This document shows positions 52,968-60,434 of a stretch of DNA of 64,000 bases, piece by piece (within the stretch, counting starts at the first letter, position 1; every line of letters begins with the position of its first letter). The translations under genes and the position numbers were made by a program. A model generated the notes under the pieces. It was given only the letters and a program-made list of their open reading frames with translations, did no database searches and was not told the origin of the DNA. Origin of the DNA: Marinobacter alexandrii (GTDB taxonomy: Bacteria; Pseudomonadota; Gammaproteobacteria; Pseudomonadales; Oleiphilaceae). Location of the stretch: NCBI RefSeq assembly GCF_005871205.1, contig NZ_SWKM01000012.1:310001-374000 (forward strand). Reading direction: 5' to 3'.

Positions 52968-54110
52968 TCAGCCGACCTGTAACAGGTTGGCGTACCGCTC
53001 CAGGTGGAAGTCGTCGTCGCCCAGCTGATGGTTGATGGTGATCAACCGCTTGGCGTAGTGCGCAAAATTGTATTCCCAGGTCATGCCAATGCCGCCGTGG
53101 GACTGGATGCCGTTCTCGGAAATGAACTGGCCACTGCGTCCGATAACGTTCTTGGCTGCGCTCAGGATTCGCCGACGCTCGTCGCTCTGCTCGATATCGG
53201 CAACACTGGCGGCCAGGATCGCCATGGAGCGAGCCTGTTCCAGCTCTGACATCATGTCGACCATGCGATGCTGCAGCACCTGAAACTTACCGATGGGTAC
53301 GCCAAACTGCTTGCGCTGTTTAAGGTAGTCCAGGGTCAGCTCGTTGGCGACTTCCATCACCCCCACGGCCTCGGCACACAGGGCAGCAATAGCGCGGCCA
53401 CTCTGGTATTCGATGACATCGGCAGCTTTGCCTTCTTCGCCAAGCAGGGCGTCTGCGCCCACCTGAACATTGTTCAGAGTGATGTCACAGCCTTTGGAGC
53501 CGTCAATGGTCGGGTAGGTGCGACGCTCAACACCGTCGGTGTCCGGACTCAGGGCAAACAGGCTGATGCCGTCAGCTTCGCGGGTGTCGCCGGAGGTACG
53601 GGCAGACACCAGGATCAGGTCAGCACAGTGGCCGGCGATGACCACGGCTTTGCGACCGTTCAGGACATAGCCGTCACCGGACTTTTCGGCGCGGGTGGCC
53701 ACATCGTTCAGGTCGTAGAAGCTCTGGGGTTCCTGCAGGGCTACGGCGGCCTTCAGCTCGCCGCTGGCAATTCCGCCCAGCCACTGTTCTTGCTGGCTGT
53801 CGCTACCCGCCTGGGCGATCAGGCCACCGCCGAGGATGACGGATTGCAGGTACGGTTCAAGGCACAGGCCGCGGCCCAGTTCCGTCATCACGGACTGGAC
53901 TTCAACGCCACCGCCGCCAAAGCCGCCGAGTTCCTCGGAAAAGGGCACGGCGGTCAAGCCCAGCTCACTGAGCTGGCCCCAGAATGCCTCGCTGAAACCG
54001 GCTTCGGTTTCGCTGAATTCCAGGCGCTTTTCAAAACTGTACTCGCCGCGAACCAGGCGGGCCACGGTGTCCTGCAGCATTTGCTGCTCTTCGTTCAGTC
54101 GGAAATCCAT
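52968..54110 (-). CDS. Acyl-CoA dehydrogenase, small-subunit type
   Basis: About 380 residues, FAD-dependent. ACAD segments: DFRLNEEQQMLQDTVARLV, LGLTAVPFSEELGGFGGGG, VALQEPQSFYDLN, QFGVPIGKFQVLQHRMVDM and SHGGIGMTWEYNFAHYAKRL. It resembles PimD/ChsE5-type subunits, which pair with a second dehydrogenase to form a heterotetramer. ATG 54110 is chosen because AAGGAGG lies 6 nt upstream and just 10 nt after the stop of the partner gene. A regular Glu base at the usual position is not obvious. Confidence 0.88.
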   Translation of the reverse strand: MDFRLNEEQQMLQDTVARLVRGEYSFEKRLEFSETEAGFSEAFWGQLSELGLTAVPFSEELGGFGGGGVEVQSVMTELGRGLCLEPYLQSVILGGGLIAQAGSDSQQEQWLGGIASGELKAAVALQEPQSFYDLNDVATRAEKSGDGYVLNGRKAVVIAGHCADLILVSARTSGDTREADGISLFALSPDTDGVERRTYPTIDGSKGCDITLNNVQVGADALLGEEGKAADVIEYQSGRAIAALCAEAVGVMEVANELTLDYLKQRKQFGVPIGKFQVLQHRMVDMMSELEQARSMAILAASVADIEQSDERRRILSAAKNVIGRSGQFISENGIQSHGGIGMTWEYNFAHYAKRLITINHQLGDDDFHLERYANLLQVG

Positions 54111-54120
54111 GGTCGCCTCC

Positions 54121-55317
54121 TTAAAGCCCAAGAATCATTTTTGACACGATGTTTTTCTGGATCTCATTGGATCCGCCAAAAATCGAGAGCTTGCGGTTAT
54201 TGAAGTAGTGGGCCGACAAGGGCGCAGCGTGCTCGTCTGAGAGGTACTCGCCGTCAAAACCATCGGCCAGCTCTTCCTCAACAAACGGCAGGGCATAGGG
54301 GCCAATGGCCCGGCGCGCCAGATCGTTGATCGACTGCCGGATCTCGGTGCCCTTCACCTTCAGCATGGAGCTTTCCGCACCCGGTACACCGCCGCCTTCA
54401 ACCGAGGCAATGATGCGCAGGTTGCTGATACCAGCAGCGGTCAGGTCGATCTCCACCTTGGCGATGCGCTGGCTGAAGGTTGTGTTCTCGATCAGTGGCC
54501 GACCGTTCTTGAGACGGCGGGAAGCCAGCTGTTTGAGATGTGCCAGTGCCGCTTTGGATAGACCAATCCCGGCCAGGCCGGTGCGCTCGTAGGTCAGCAG
54601 GAATTTGGCATAGGTCCAGCCTTTATCTTCCTCTCCCACCAGGTTTTCCACCGGCACCTTGACGTCTTCAAAGAAGACTTCGTTGACCTCGTGTTCGCCA
54701 TCCAGGGTGATGATTGGGCGAACGGTAATGCCCGGGGCGTCCATATCAATCAGCAGGAACGAAATGCCTTCCTGGGCCTTCACTTCGGTGTTGGTGCGAA
54801 CCAGGCAGAAGATCATGTTGGCGTGCTGACCCAGCGTGGTCCAGGTCTTCTGTCCGTTCACGATGTAATGATCACCGTCGCGCACGGCGCGGGTTTTCAG
54901 GGACGCCAGGTCTGAGCCGGCGCCCGGTTCGGAGTAGCCCTGACACCACCAATCTTCGCCACTGAGGATGCGGGGCAGATAGGTCCGCTTCTGCTCTTCA
55001 TTGCCGAACTTGATGATAACCGGTGCAACCATGTTGACGCCGAACGGCACAGAGCGAGGCACCCCGTAGCGGGAAGACTCTTCATCCCAGATGTGTTTCT
55101 GAACCGGTGACCAGGACACACCACCGTACTCTTCCGGCCAGTGGGTGGCATACCAGCCCTGGGCGCTGAGAATCTTTTGCCAGCGCTGGTGGTCGTCCTT
55201 GGTCAGGGGGCGGAAGGCTTTCACTTTGGCGGCGATGTCCGCCGGTAGCTTCTCATCCAGGAACGCGCGCACCTCGTCGCGAAAGGCGAGCTCCTCGGCT
55301 GTGTAGTTCATGTTCAT
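54121..55317 (-). CDS. Acyl-CoA dehydrogenase, large-subunit type
   Basis: About 398 residues, FAD-dependent. Segments WPEEYGGVSWSPVQKHIWDEE, YSEPGAGSDLASLKTRAV, NGQKTWTTLGQHANMIF, LLTYERTGLAG (with a Glu in the catalytic position) and SIFGGSNEIQKNIVSKMILGL place it with PimC/ChsE4-like large subunits. ATG 55317 has GAGG 6 nt upstream; ATG 55311 is possible. It is the first gene of the operon. Together with the 52968 gene it probably forms an alpha2beta2 enzyme for acyl chains on bulky or dicarboxylic substrates. Confidence 0.9.
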   Translation of the reverse strand: MNMNYTAEELAFRDEVRAFLDEKLPADIAAKVKAFRPLTKDDHQRWQKILSAQGWYATHWPEEYGGVSWSPVQKHIWDEESSRYGVPRSVPFGVNMVAPVIIKFGNEEQKRTYLPRILSGEDWWCQGYSEPGAGSDLASLKTRAVRDGDHYIVNGQKTWTTLGQHANMIFCLVRTNTEVKAQEGISFLLIDMDAPGITVRPIITLDGEHEVNEVFFEDVKVPVENLVGEEDKGWTYAKFLLTYERTGLAGIGLSKAALAHLKQLASRRLKNGRPLIENTTFSQRIAKVEIDLTAAGISNLRIIASVEGGGVPGAESSMLKVKGTEIRQSINDLARRAIGPYALPFVEEELADGFDGEYLSDEHAAPLSAHYFNNRKLSIFGGSNEIQKNIVSKMILGL

Positions 55318-55635
55318 GGGCAACCTCGTTTGGCGTCACAGCGAAAATATATACCGCATAGCAGAATAAGCCAATGATCCGTCAATAATGGCGCTCCTGT
55401 CAATGTCAATGAAACATAATCCTTGAAACTGATAAAAATGGAGTTTCATAAATATGTTTTGCGCCTTGTTAAAATAAAAATCTTTATCTAAGCTCGCTAA
55501 CTCGGAAGTTGGTACTGCCTGGCGAAATCAATAATTATCCTGGGTTCGCAGAGCGAAATTAAATTGTTGTATTGCTCTATGACGCCAATTCCGAGCGCTT
55601 CAAAAAAACATTAACCACGCTGTATGAGGAATGAG
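55318..55635. promoter_or_regulatory. Divergent AT-rich promoter region with a candidate operator
   Basis: About 318 nt between the dehydrogenase operon and the porin gene. It contains TGAAACT (55424-55430) and AGTTTCA (55442-55448), a 7-bp inverted repeat with 11-nt spacing, which fits a dimeric repressor site and could control both directions. No gene or structured RNA was recognised. Confidence 0.4.
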
Positions 55636-56943
55636 ATGACAACAACAAGACTTCCGGTGGCTGTAAGCCGACCCGCCGCATGGACATTAATTCCAGTGCT
55701 TCCGGCACTGCTCTTGGGCGCCCAGTCCGCCTCCGCTCAGGATTCGGAGCTGCAGGAGCTTCGCGAGCGCATCGAATTGCTTGAGTCGCATCTGGGTACT
55801 GGCACCGCGCCGGAGGCTCAGGTCGAAAATGATTACCTTCTCAAGGATGGTCGCGGAATACGCATTGGGGACACAACGGTGACCATTGGTGGTTTTATCA
55901 AGGCCGATGTCCTCGCGGGGTCCAATGGCAACGGCTGGAAAAACGCCTATTCCGTGGGTTTGGCCAGAACCTTCGCGGCAGCCGCCCGAGATGGCGAGAG
56001 CGATTGGAAGACCGGGTTCAGTGCCCGTGAGAGTCGGATTAGCATTGGCACCAAGACCAGTGACGTGGCCGGCCACGACCTCAAGACTTACGTTGAAATG
56101 GACTTTAACCAGGGTGCCAACGCTGACGGCAACGAGGTTGTGTCCAACAGCTATGCGCCCCGGCTGCGCCAGGCGTACGGTGCCTGGAACAACTGGCTAT
56201 TCGGGCAGACCTACACCACCTTCACCGACCTGGCAGCCTTGCCGGAAATTCTCGATCAGGGCAAGCAGGCCGCTTTTGTCTATGTGCGTCAACCGATGAT
56301 TCGTTACACCATGGCCGCGCCTGGCGGCAAGCTGATGCTGGCCTTGGAGAATCCGGAAGATGGATTCGGATCGGAGTCCTACGATGATCAGTCCTACCCA
56401 GACCTGGTCGCGCGCTATCAGATTCGCAATGAACTGGGGATGTACTCGGTCGCTGGTATTGTTCGCAACATCGAAGACGACGCAGCGGATGAAACCGTAA
56501 CCACCGGAGCCTTCTCCCTTAGCGCACGTATTCCTACGGTGGGTCGTGATGACGTGCGATTGCAGTATAACTACGGTGATCTGGGCCGGTACATGGCGCT
56601 GTTTTCCTACCCTGATGTCGATCGCGCCGCCTTGGCCGCCGGAGACGTTGAACCACTCAAGACCTTCGGAGCGACGGCCGCGTACCGTCATTTCTGGAGC
56701 CCGAATTGGCGCAGCTCTTTGTCGGTGTCACACACCGAGATCGTCGATGAACTGACTGCTCCGCCAGCCGGAACGCTCAGCTATTTTGACGCGTCGACGT
56801 CGGTGCACGTGAACCTGCTTTGGTCGCCTCACAAAAAGCTGACGCTTGGCGTGGAATACGCGCACTGGAATTTTGCTGAAATTGCCAGCGACAGCAGCGA
56901 GCAATACGAACAGGTAATGGCCTCCGCGAAACTGGCGTTTTAA
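55636..56943 (+). CDS. DcaP-like trimeric outer-membrane porin
   Basis: About 435 residues. A signal peptide ending in SASAQ, a short coiled-coil segment (LQELRERIELLESHL), then a 16-stranded beta-barrel (DcaP family; GGFIKADVLAG, YLLKDGRGIRIGDTTVTIGG) ending with phenylalanine (ASAKLAF), the outer-membrane insertion signal. Such porins admit dicarboxylates and other acids. ATG 55636 is preferred since GAGGA lies 5 nt upstream; ATG 55624 is also in frame. Located divergently from the acyl-CoA dehydrogenase operon, so it may supply its substrate. Confidence 0.87.
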   Translation: MTTTRLPVAVSRPAAWTLIPVLPALLLGAQSASAQDSELQELRERIELLESHLGTGTAPEAQVENDYLLKDGRGIRIGDTTVTIGGFIKADVLAGSNGNGWKNAYSVGLARTFAAAARDGESDWKTGFSARESRISIGTKTSDVAGHDLKTYVEMDFNQGANADGNEVVSNSYAPRLRQAYGAWNNWLFGQTYTTFTDLAALPEILDQGKQAAFVYVRQPMIRYTMAAPGGKLMLALENPEDGFGSESYDDQSYPDLVARYQIRNELGMYSVAGIVRNIEDDAADETVTTGAFSLSARIPTVGRDDVRLQYNYGDLGRYMALFSYPDVDRAALAAGDVEPLKTFGATAAYRHFWSPNWRSSLSVSHTEIVDELTAPPAGTLSYFDASTSVHVNLLWSPHKKLTLGVEYAHWNFAEIASDSSEQYEQVMASAKLAF

Positions 56944-56956
56944 TCTGGTTAGCGGA

Positions 56957-58273
56957 CTAGAGGCGAACGGCCACGCCAACGCTGGCTGTTCGCCTGTCGT
57001 AATCGTAGCGGGCAATGTTGCTGTCGTTCTTCACCAGCTGCATGTCGAGTAGCAGGGAGAGCGTGCGGTTCACCCGGTACTCACCATCTATACCAACCGT
57101 GTACCGGTGATCTTTGCGGTTGATTACCTGCAAGCCTTCGGCCGTCTGCAACCGGTGAGCGGTTCGGTAATAATTGAGGCGATAGCCTGCAGAGGTGCCC
57201 AGCTCAAACGCTGGTGTAAACGCGTAGCCAATACCGAAGCTCAGGGTCTGGCCCATGGGCGAGACGCTGTAGAACTCGGTACCGGTGTCGAAATTTTCCC
57301 GATCATCGTAATCCAGCCGATAGCGGACATCGCCGCGCCAGGCATCCTGTTTCGCTTTATAGCGCAGGTCCAGGCGGTAGTGCTGGCCGTCATAGGCGTT
57401 CAGGCGGGTATCCGCATAAACCTGCTCGGCATCCACTGCGAGGGTGCAGCGAGCGGCTTCGGACCGGAGCTGGCAGGTGCTGGTGGCAACCTGTCCGGAC
57501 AGTCGAGCCCGCTGTTCCTGTGAACTTCCGCCCCGCCAGAGCTGGTCGCCGCCAATGCCAAGGCTGAACCGATAGGGCGCTGACGACCGTTCCCAGGCAG
57601 TGTCGAGACGGACAAGGTGGGTGTTGAAATCCTGTTCGTCGGCGTACTGCCGTCCATACAGTTGCAACTGCGCCTTCATGGCGTTGTTGCCCTCGCGCAC
57701 CGGGTAGCCGGACACCACGCCGACTGACTCCAGAAATGTGTCGTCGAGACTGCTTGGAGCCGTATCCGGGAAAAGCCCGATGTTTTCCTCGTAGCCACCG
57801 GCGAGGGAGATCAGGCCCTGCCATTGGCTGGGAGGCGGAATGTCTCCCAGGTCTTTTAGTTGGGCGCGTGCCAGTTTGCCGAGCTTGTCTTCGGCGTTCT
57901 CAATAGCGGCGTTACGGAAAGCGGCGCGAGCTTTGCGCGGGTTATCCTGGGCCAGTGCTACCAAGCCGAGATTGTAGAAGGCGAGTCCGCGTTGTTTGGT
58001 GTCCAGCAGTTCACGAAACTTGCCTTCCGCCAGGTCGAACTCGCTCAGTTTGTAATAGAGCACGCCCAGGTTGTAGGTCAGGGCTCGTGAATCGAGTTTG
58101 GCTGCAGCGGCTTCAAGGAGTTTTCGGGCCTGCTTTAAGTCGTTGTTCTGAAAGGCGGTAATGCCCGCTCGCATCTGCTGTTTGGCTGTCGAGGTTTCAG
58201 TGTCGGCAGAGACTGTCCCTGGCGCGAGCAGGCACAGCGTCATAAACAGCGGCAAAGAAAGGCGAGACAACAA
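56957..58273 (-). CDS. TPR plus outer-membrane beta-barrel protein
   Basis: 438 residues. A signal peptide (to about residue 23), a TPR region (about 30-145; GVLYYKLSEFDLAEGKFRE, AFYNLGLVALAQ) and a C-terminal part rich in alternating aromatic strands (YRLDLRYKAK, SVGVAVRL) that fits a beta-barrel. TPR-barrel proteins often take part in export of polysaccharide or of secreted proteins. The exact role is unknown. The start is TTG 58273 with GAGGG about 8 nt upstream. It is downstream of the ECF sigma locus on the same strand and could belong to its regulon. Confidence 0.75.
   Translation of the reverse strand: MLSRLSLPLFMTLCLLAPGTVSADTETSTAKQQMRAGITAFQNNDLKQARKLLEAAAAKLDSRALTYNLGVLYYKLSEFDLAEGKFRELLDTKQRGLAFYNLGLVALAQDNPRKARAAFRNAAIENAEDKLGKLARAQLKDLGDIPPPSQWQGLISLAGGYEENIGLFPDTAPSSLDDTFLESVGVVSGYPVREGNNAMKAQLQLYGRQYADEQDFNTHLVRLDTAWERSSAPYRFSLGIGGDQLWRGGSSQEQRARLSGQVATSTCQLRSEAARCTLAVDAEQVYADTRLNAYDGQHYRLDLRYKAKQDAWRGDVRYRLDYDDRENFDTGTEFYSVSPMGQTLSFGIGYAFTPAFELGTSAGYRLNYYRTAHRLQTAEGLQVINRKDHRYTVGIDGEYRVNRTLSLLLDMQLVKNDSNIARYDYDRRTASVGVAVRL
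56962..56994. terminator. Hairpin inside the end of the barrel gene
   Basis: A 12-bp stem with one wobble pair (GGCGAAC/GTTCGCC plus four inner pairs and a G-U) lies at the 3' end of the coding sequence between two convergent genes; it probably serves as a shared terminator. Confidence 0.5.
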
Positions 58274-58391
58274 GCGAATTTCCCTCGAAGCTGGTAAAGG
58301 TTAAGCCTATCGCACGTTCAGTGTCTCTGGCGCGAAGGGCTTAACCTAGCACACTAAGGGAAGATTCACATAGCAAAGGGGAAGTCTACGT

Positions 58392-58405
58392 AAACGGTAC
58401 CGTTT
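58392..58405. promoter_or_regulatory. Perfect 14-bp palindrome, operator candidate
   Basis: AAACGGTACCGTTT is a perfect palindrome, upstream of the TPR-barrel gene (start at 58273) and downstream of the acidic-protein gene. Its layout resembles operators of LacI-type dimeric regulators. Confidence 0.4.
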
Positions 58406-58446
58406 CGTATCCAGGGAGCTTGCTGGGGTGTCGGGCAAGCGATTTG

Positions 58447-58902
58447 TTATTGGCCGGTCACGCCGTCGAGTGTGGAGGTGCCGTCTTCCAGCAGATCCAG
58501 ATCGGTATCCGGCAGATCGCCAATAGGTAAATCCGGCTCAGGCAGTTCTGCCCCTGGCAATTCAATGGACGGTTCTTCGAGCCCGGTTTCGCCCGGCAGT
58601 TCGACACCCAGTGCATCCCGCGTTTCACGGGCTTGCAGCGAAAGGCTCTCCGACAGCTCTTGGGCTTCCGTTGAGAGCTCGCCTGCATCCAGGGTCTCGA
58701 AGCTTTCGTTACCCTCCAGTTCGCTGACAGAATCCGGGATCTGCATTTCCTGCACAAACGAGGAATCGAGCTCCTCATCATCTGCGACCATGCGCATGGT
58801 GATGTCGAGATCCGATTGCGCCGCAGCCAATCCCGGTGCCAATAGCAGTCCCATCAGGAGGACTTTAGTAAGCAGTGAAGTCTGTATCTTCCATAATTTC
58901 AT
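58447..58902 (-). CDS. Secreted highly acidic proline-rich protein
   Basis: 151 residues, not recognised. A clear signal peptide (VLLMGLLLAPGLAAAQ) precedes a strongly acidic chain with Glu, Asp, Pro and Leu, with repeat-like ELPG, ELPEPDLPIGDLPDTDLD. No cysteine, no catalytic motif. It starts inside the anti-sigma stop (ATGA), so it is coupled to the sigma locus. It could be a periplasmic sensor or an anti-sigma regulator, or a calcium-binding, disordered secreted protein. Confidence 0.7.
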   Translation of the reverse strand: MKLWKIQTSLLTKVLLMGLLLAPGLAAAQSDLDITMRMVADDEELDSSFVQEMQIPDSVSELEGNESFETLDAGELSTEAQELSESLSLQARETRDALGVELPGETGLEEPSIELPGAELPEPDLPIGDLPDTDLDLLEDGTSTLDGVTGQ

Positions 58903-59549
58903 GACGATGGCTCCATTAATTTGCCAATGTCAGTTTTGAAGGTCTTTCTTTTTTCGCCATCACCCAGATGGGCAACGAGCGTCCCCTCGCCGGGGAAGAG
59001 TACGTTCACCGGCAGTGCCAGCAGATTGTCCCCAGGTTTCAGGTTCACTTTCCAGCTGACCTTGTGGCGCCCAGGGAAAGGAGCGAGCTCCATATTGGGC
59101 GGCAGCTCAAGAGTAAGCGTCACATTCTCAACCGCTTGTGCGGACGAAAAAGCCACGCGGACGGTCTGTTGTTGCGGACTGGCTATTTCCGTCGTTGCGG
59201 GCGGTGTGTTGTCCGCAACCTCAGTGCCTGCGGGTGGCGTCGATGAGAACTGGCTGCCAATAAAGACGCCCACCGCCAGTGCCGCTGCAATCGCACCGCC
59301 CCAGACTGGAGAGTGCCCGGACTTTTTGGTTCGCCCAGTCGCCTGGTTCAGGATGCGCGTTTCAAATTCGCTGTCAGGTTCGGGCGCACGATCGCCAGCA
59401 AGCTGTTCGGCGATGTACTGCGCAGTGGCCAGGGCCATGGCGCAATCGTCGCACGATGCTGCGTGGTCTCGCAGGGTGCGTTTGGTCGCTTCAGACACCT
59501 CGCCAGCGGCCAGGGCATCAACATCGTTTTTAAAGTCGCTGCAGTTCAT
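58899..59549 (-). CDS. Zinc-type anti-sigma factor
   Basis: About 216 residues. N-terminal zinc-finger motif HAASCDDC (H29, C33, C36; HxxxCxxC), a transmembrane helix (about 82-100, VWGGAIAAALAVGVFIG) and a periplasmic beta-rich domain (about 110-210, ENVTLTLELPPNMELAPF). It sequesters the ECF sigma factor at the membrane and releases it after a periplasmic signal. ATG 59549 has GAGGTG upstream and starts just before the zinc motif; the longer frame from 59588 overlaps the sigma gene. It lies 10 nt downstream of the sigma gene. Confidence 0.88.
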   Translation of the reverse strand: MNCSDFKNDVDALAAGEVSEATKRTLRDHAASCDDCAMALATAQYIAEQLAGDRAPEPDSEFETRILNQATGRTKKSGHSPVWGGAIAAALAVGVFIGSQFSSTPPAGTEVADNTPPATTEIASPQQQTVRVAFSSAQAVENVTLTLELPPNMELAPFPGRHKVSWKVNLKPGDNLLALPVNVLFPGEGTLVAHLGDGEKRKTFKTDIGKLMEPSS

Positions 59550-59559
59550 CGTGTTCACC

Positions 59560-60168
59560 TCATTGACATCCACGTTGCCGTGTCTCAAAAGGTTCCAACT
59601 CCTTTTGCAATTTTTCGCGCAGTTGTGCCCTCACTCGATGCAGTCTGGATTTGATGGTCCCCAGGGGCACGCCCAGTACTTCGGCGATGTCCTCCTGACG
59701 CCATCCCTCGGAGTCGTGCATGAGCAATAGGGTTCGCTGGTCGGGCTGTAATTCACTGATCAGCCGACGGAGCAGGGTGCTCTGTCGGTCATTGTCAGTG
59801 TGGCTCATGGGGTCAGGTTCGCTGCTCGGCAATGACTCCAGGAACGTGGTTTGCTGGTCCGGCCGATCCAGGGCACTGGCGCTGGTTTCACGGCCAGTCG
59901 GCCGTTTGCGCAGAGTATCCACAAAATGGCGGTATAACACCCGGTGCAGCCAGGGCCGCAGCTCTTCCACCTGTTCAAGCTCGTCCACTTTCGGGAACAG
60001 TTTAGTCACCACGTCCTGAACCAGATCTTCAGCATCGTGCTGGTTACCGGTTAGGCGGTACGCGAACGTATGCAGGGTTCGTAGGTGTGGATGGACCAGG
60101 CGCTCGAAGCGTTTTGACTTGGACTGGCGAAACGGAAGCAAGGCCAAATGGGTACCCCTGATGATCAC
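59560..60168 (-). CDS. ECF RNA polymerase sigma factor
   Basis: 202 residues. Region 2 (HTFAYRLTGNQHDAEDLVQDVV) and region 4 (LLMHDSEGWRQEDIAEVLGV, GTIKSRLHRVRAQL) are present with the short ECF linker. The chosen start is GTG 60168 without a clear ribosome site; TTG 60147, with AGGGG upstream, is an alternative. It is followed by a zinc anti-sigma gene, making a classical ECF pair. Targets probably include envelope genes nearby. Confidence 0.9.
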   Translation of the reverse strand: MIIRGTHLALLPFRQSKSKRFERLVHPHLRTLHTFAYRLTGNQHDAEDLVQDVVTKLFPKVDELEQVEELRPWLHRVLYRHFVDTLRKRPTGRETSASALDRPDQQTTFLESLPSSEPDPMSHTDNDRQSTLLRRLISELQPDQRTLLLMHDSEGWRQEDIAEVLGVPLGTIKSRLHRVRAQLREKLQKELEPFETRQRGCQ

Positions 60169-60347
60169 CTTGCACGGGGATCGTGCGGCAGAAATCTGGT
60201 TTCATTTATTACAGATATGCAGTCTACCAGCGCGCGCGACTAAGGGGTATGCCGACACTGTAAAAAAAAGCACGGGCAAAAAGTGCCAATTAACAAATAC
60301 CTGTGCCCAAAAATAAGTGTTTTCACGTAAAAAAATTCGATCATCTT

Positions 60348-60372
60348 GGAACCATTGCAATTAGACCAACGT
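60348..60372 (+). promoter_or_regulatory. Candidate ECF-type promoter
   Basis: GGAACC at 60348-60353, a 16-nt spacer, then CGT at 60370-60372, about 60 nt before the lipoprotein gene. It resembles the GAAC/CGT pattern recognised by several ECF sigma factors. Suggestive only. Confidence 0.25.
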
Positions 60373-60434
60373 GGTGTGCTGCAAAGGCGATGGATACGCC
60401 GAACTACAAGAAACCCTATTCAAGGTGACCGAGT

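Noticed and set aside
55409..55448. Small RNA gene in the porin divergent region
   Set aside because: No terminator hairpin with a U-tract and no convincing fold.
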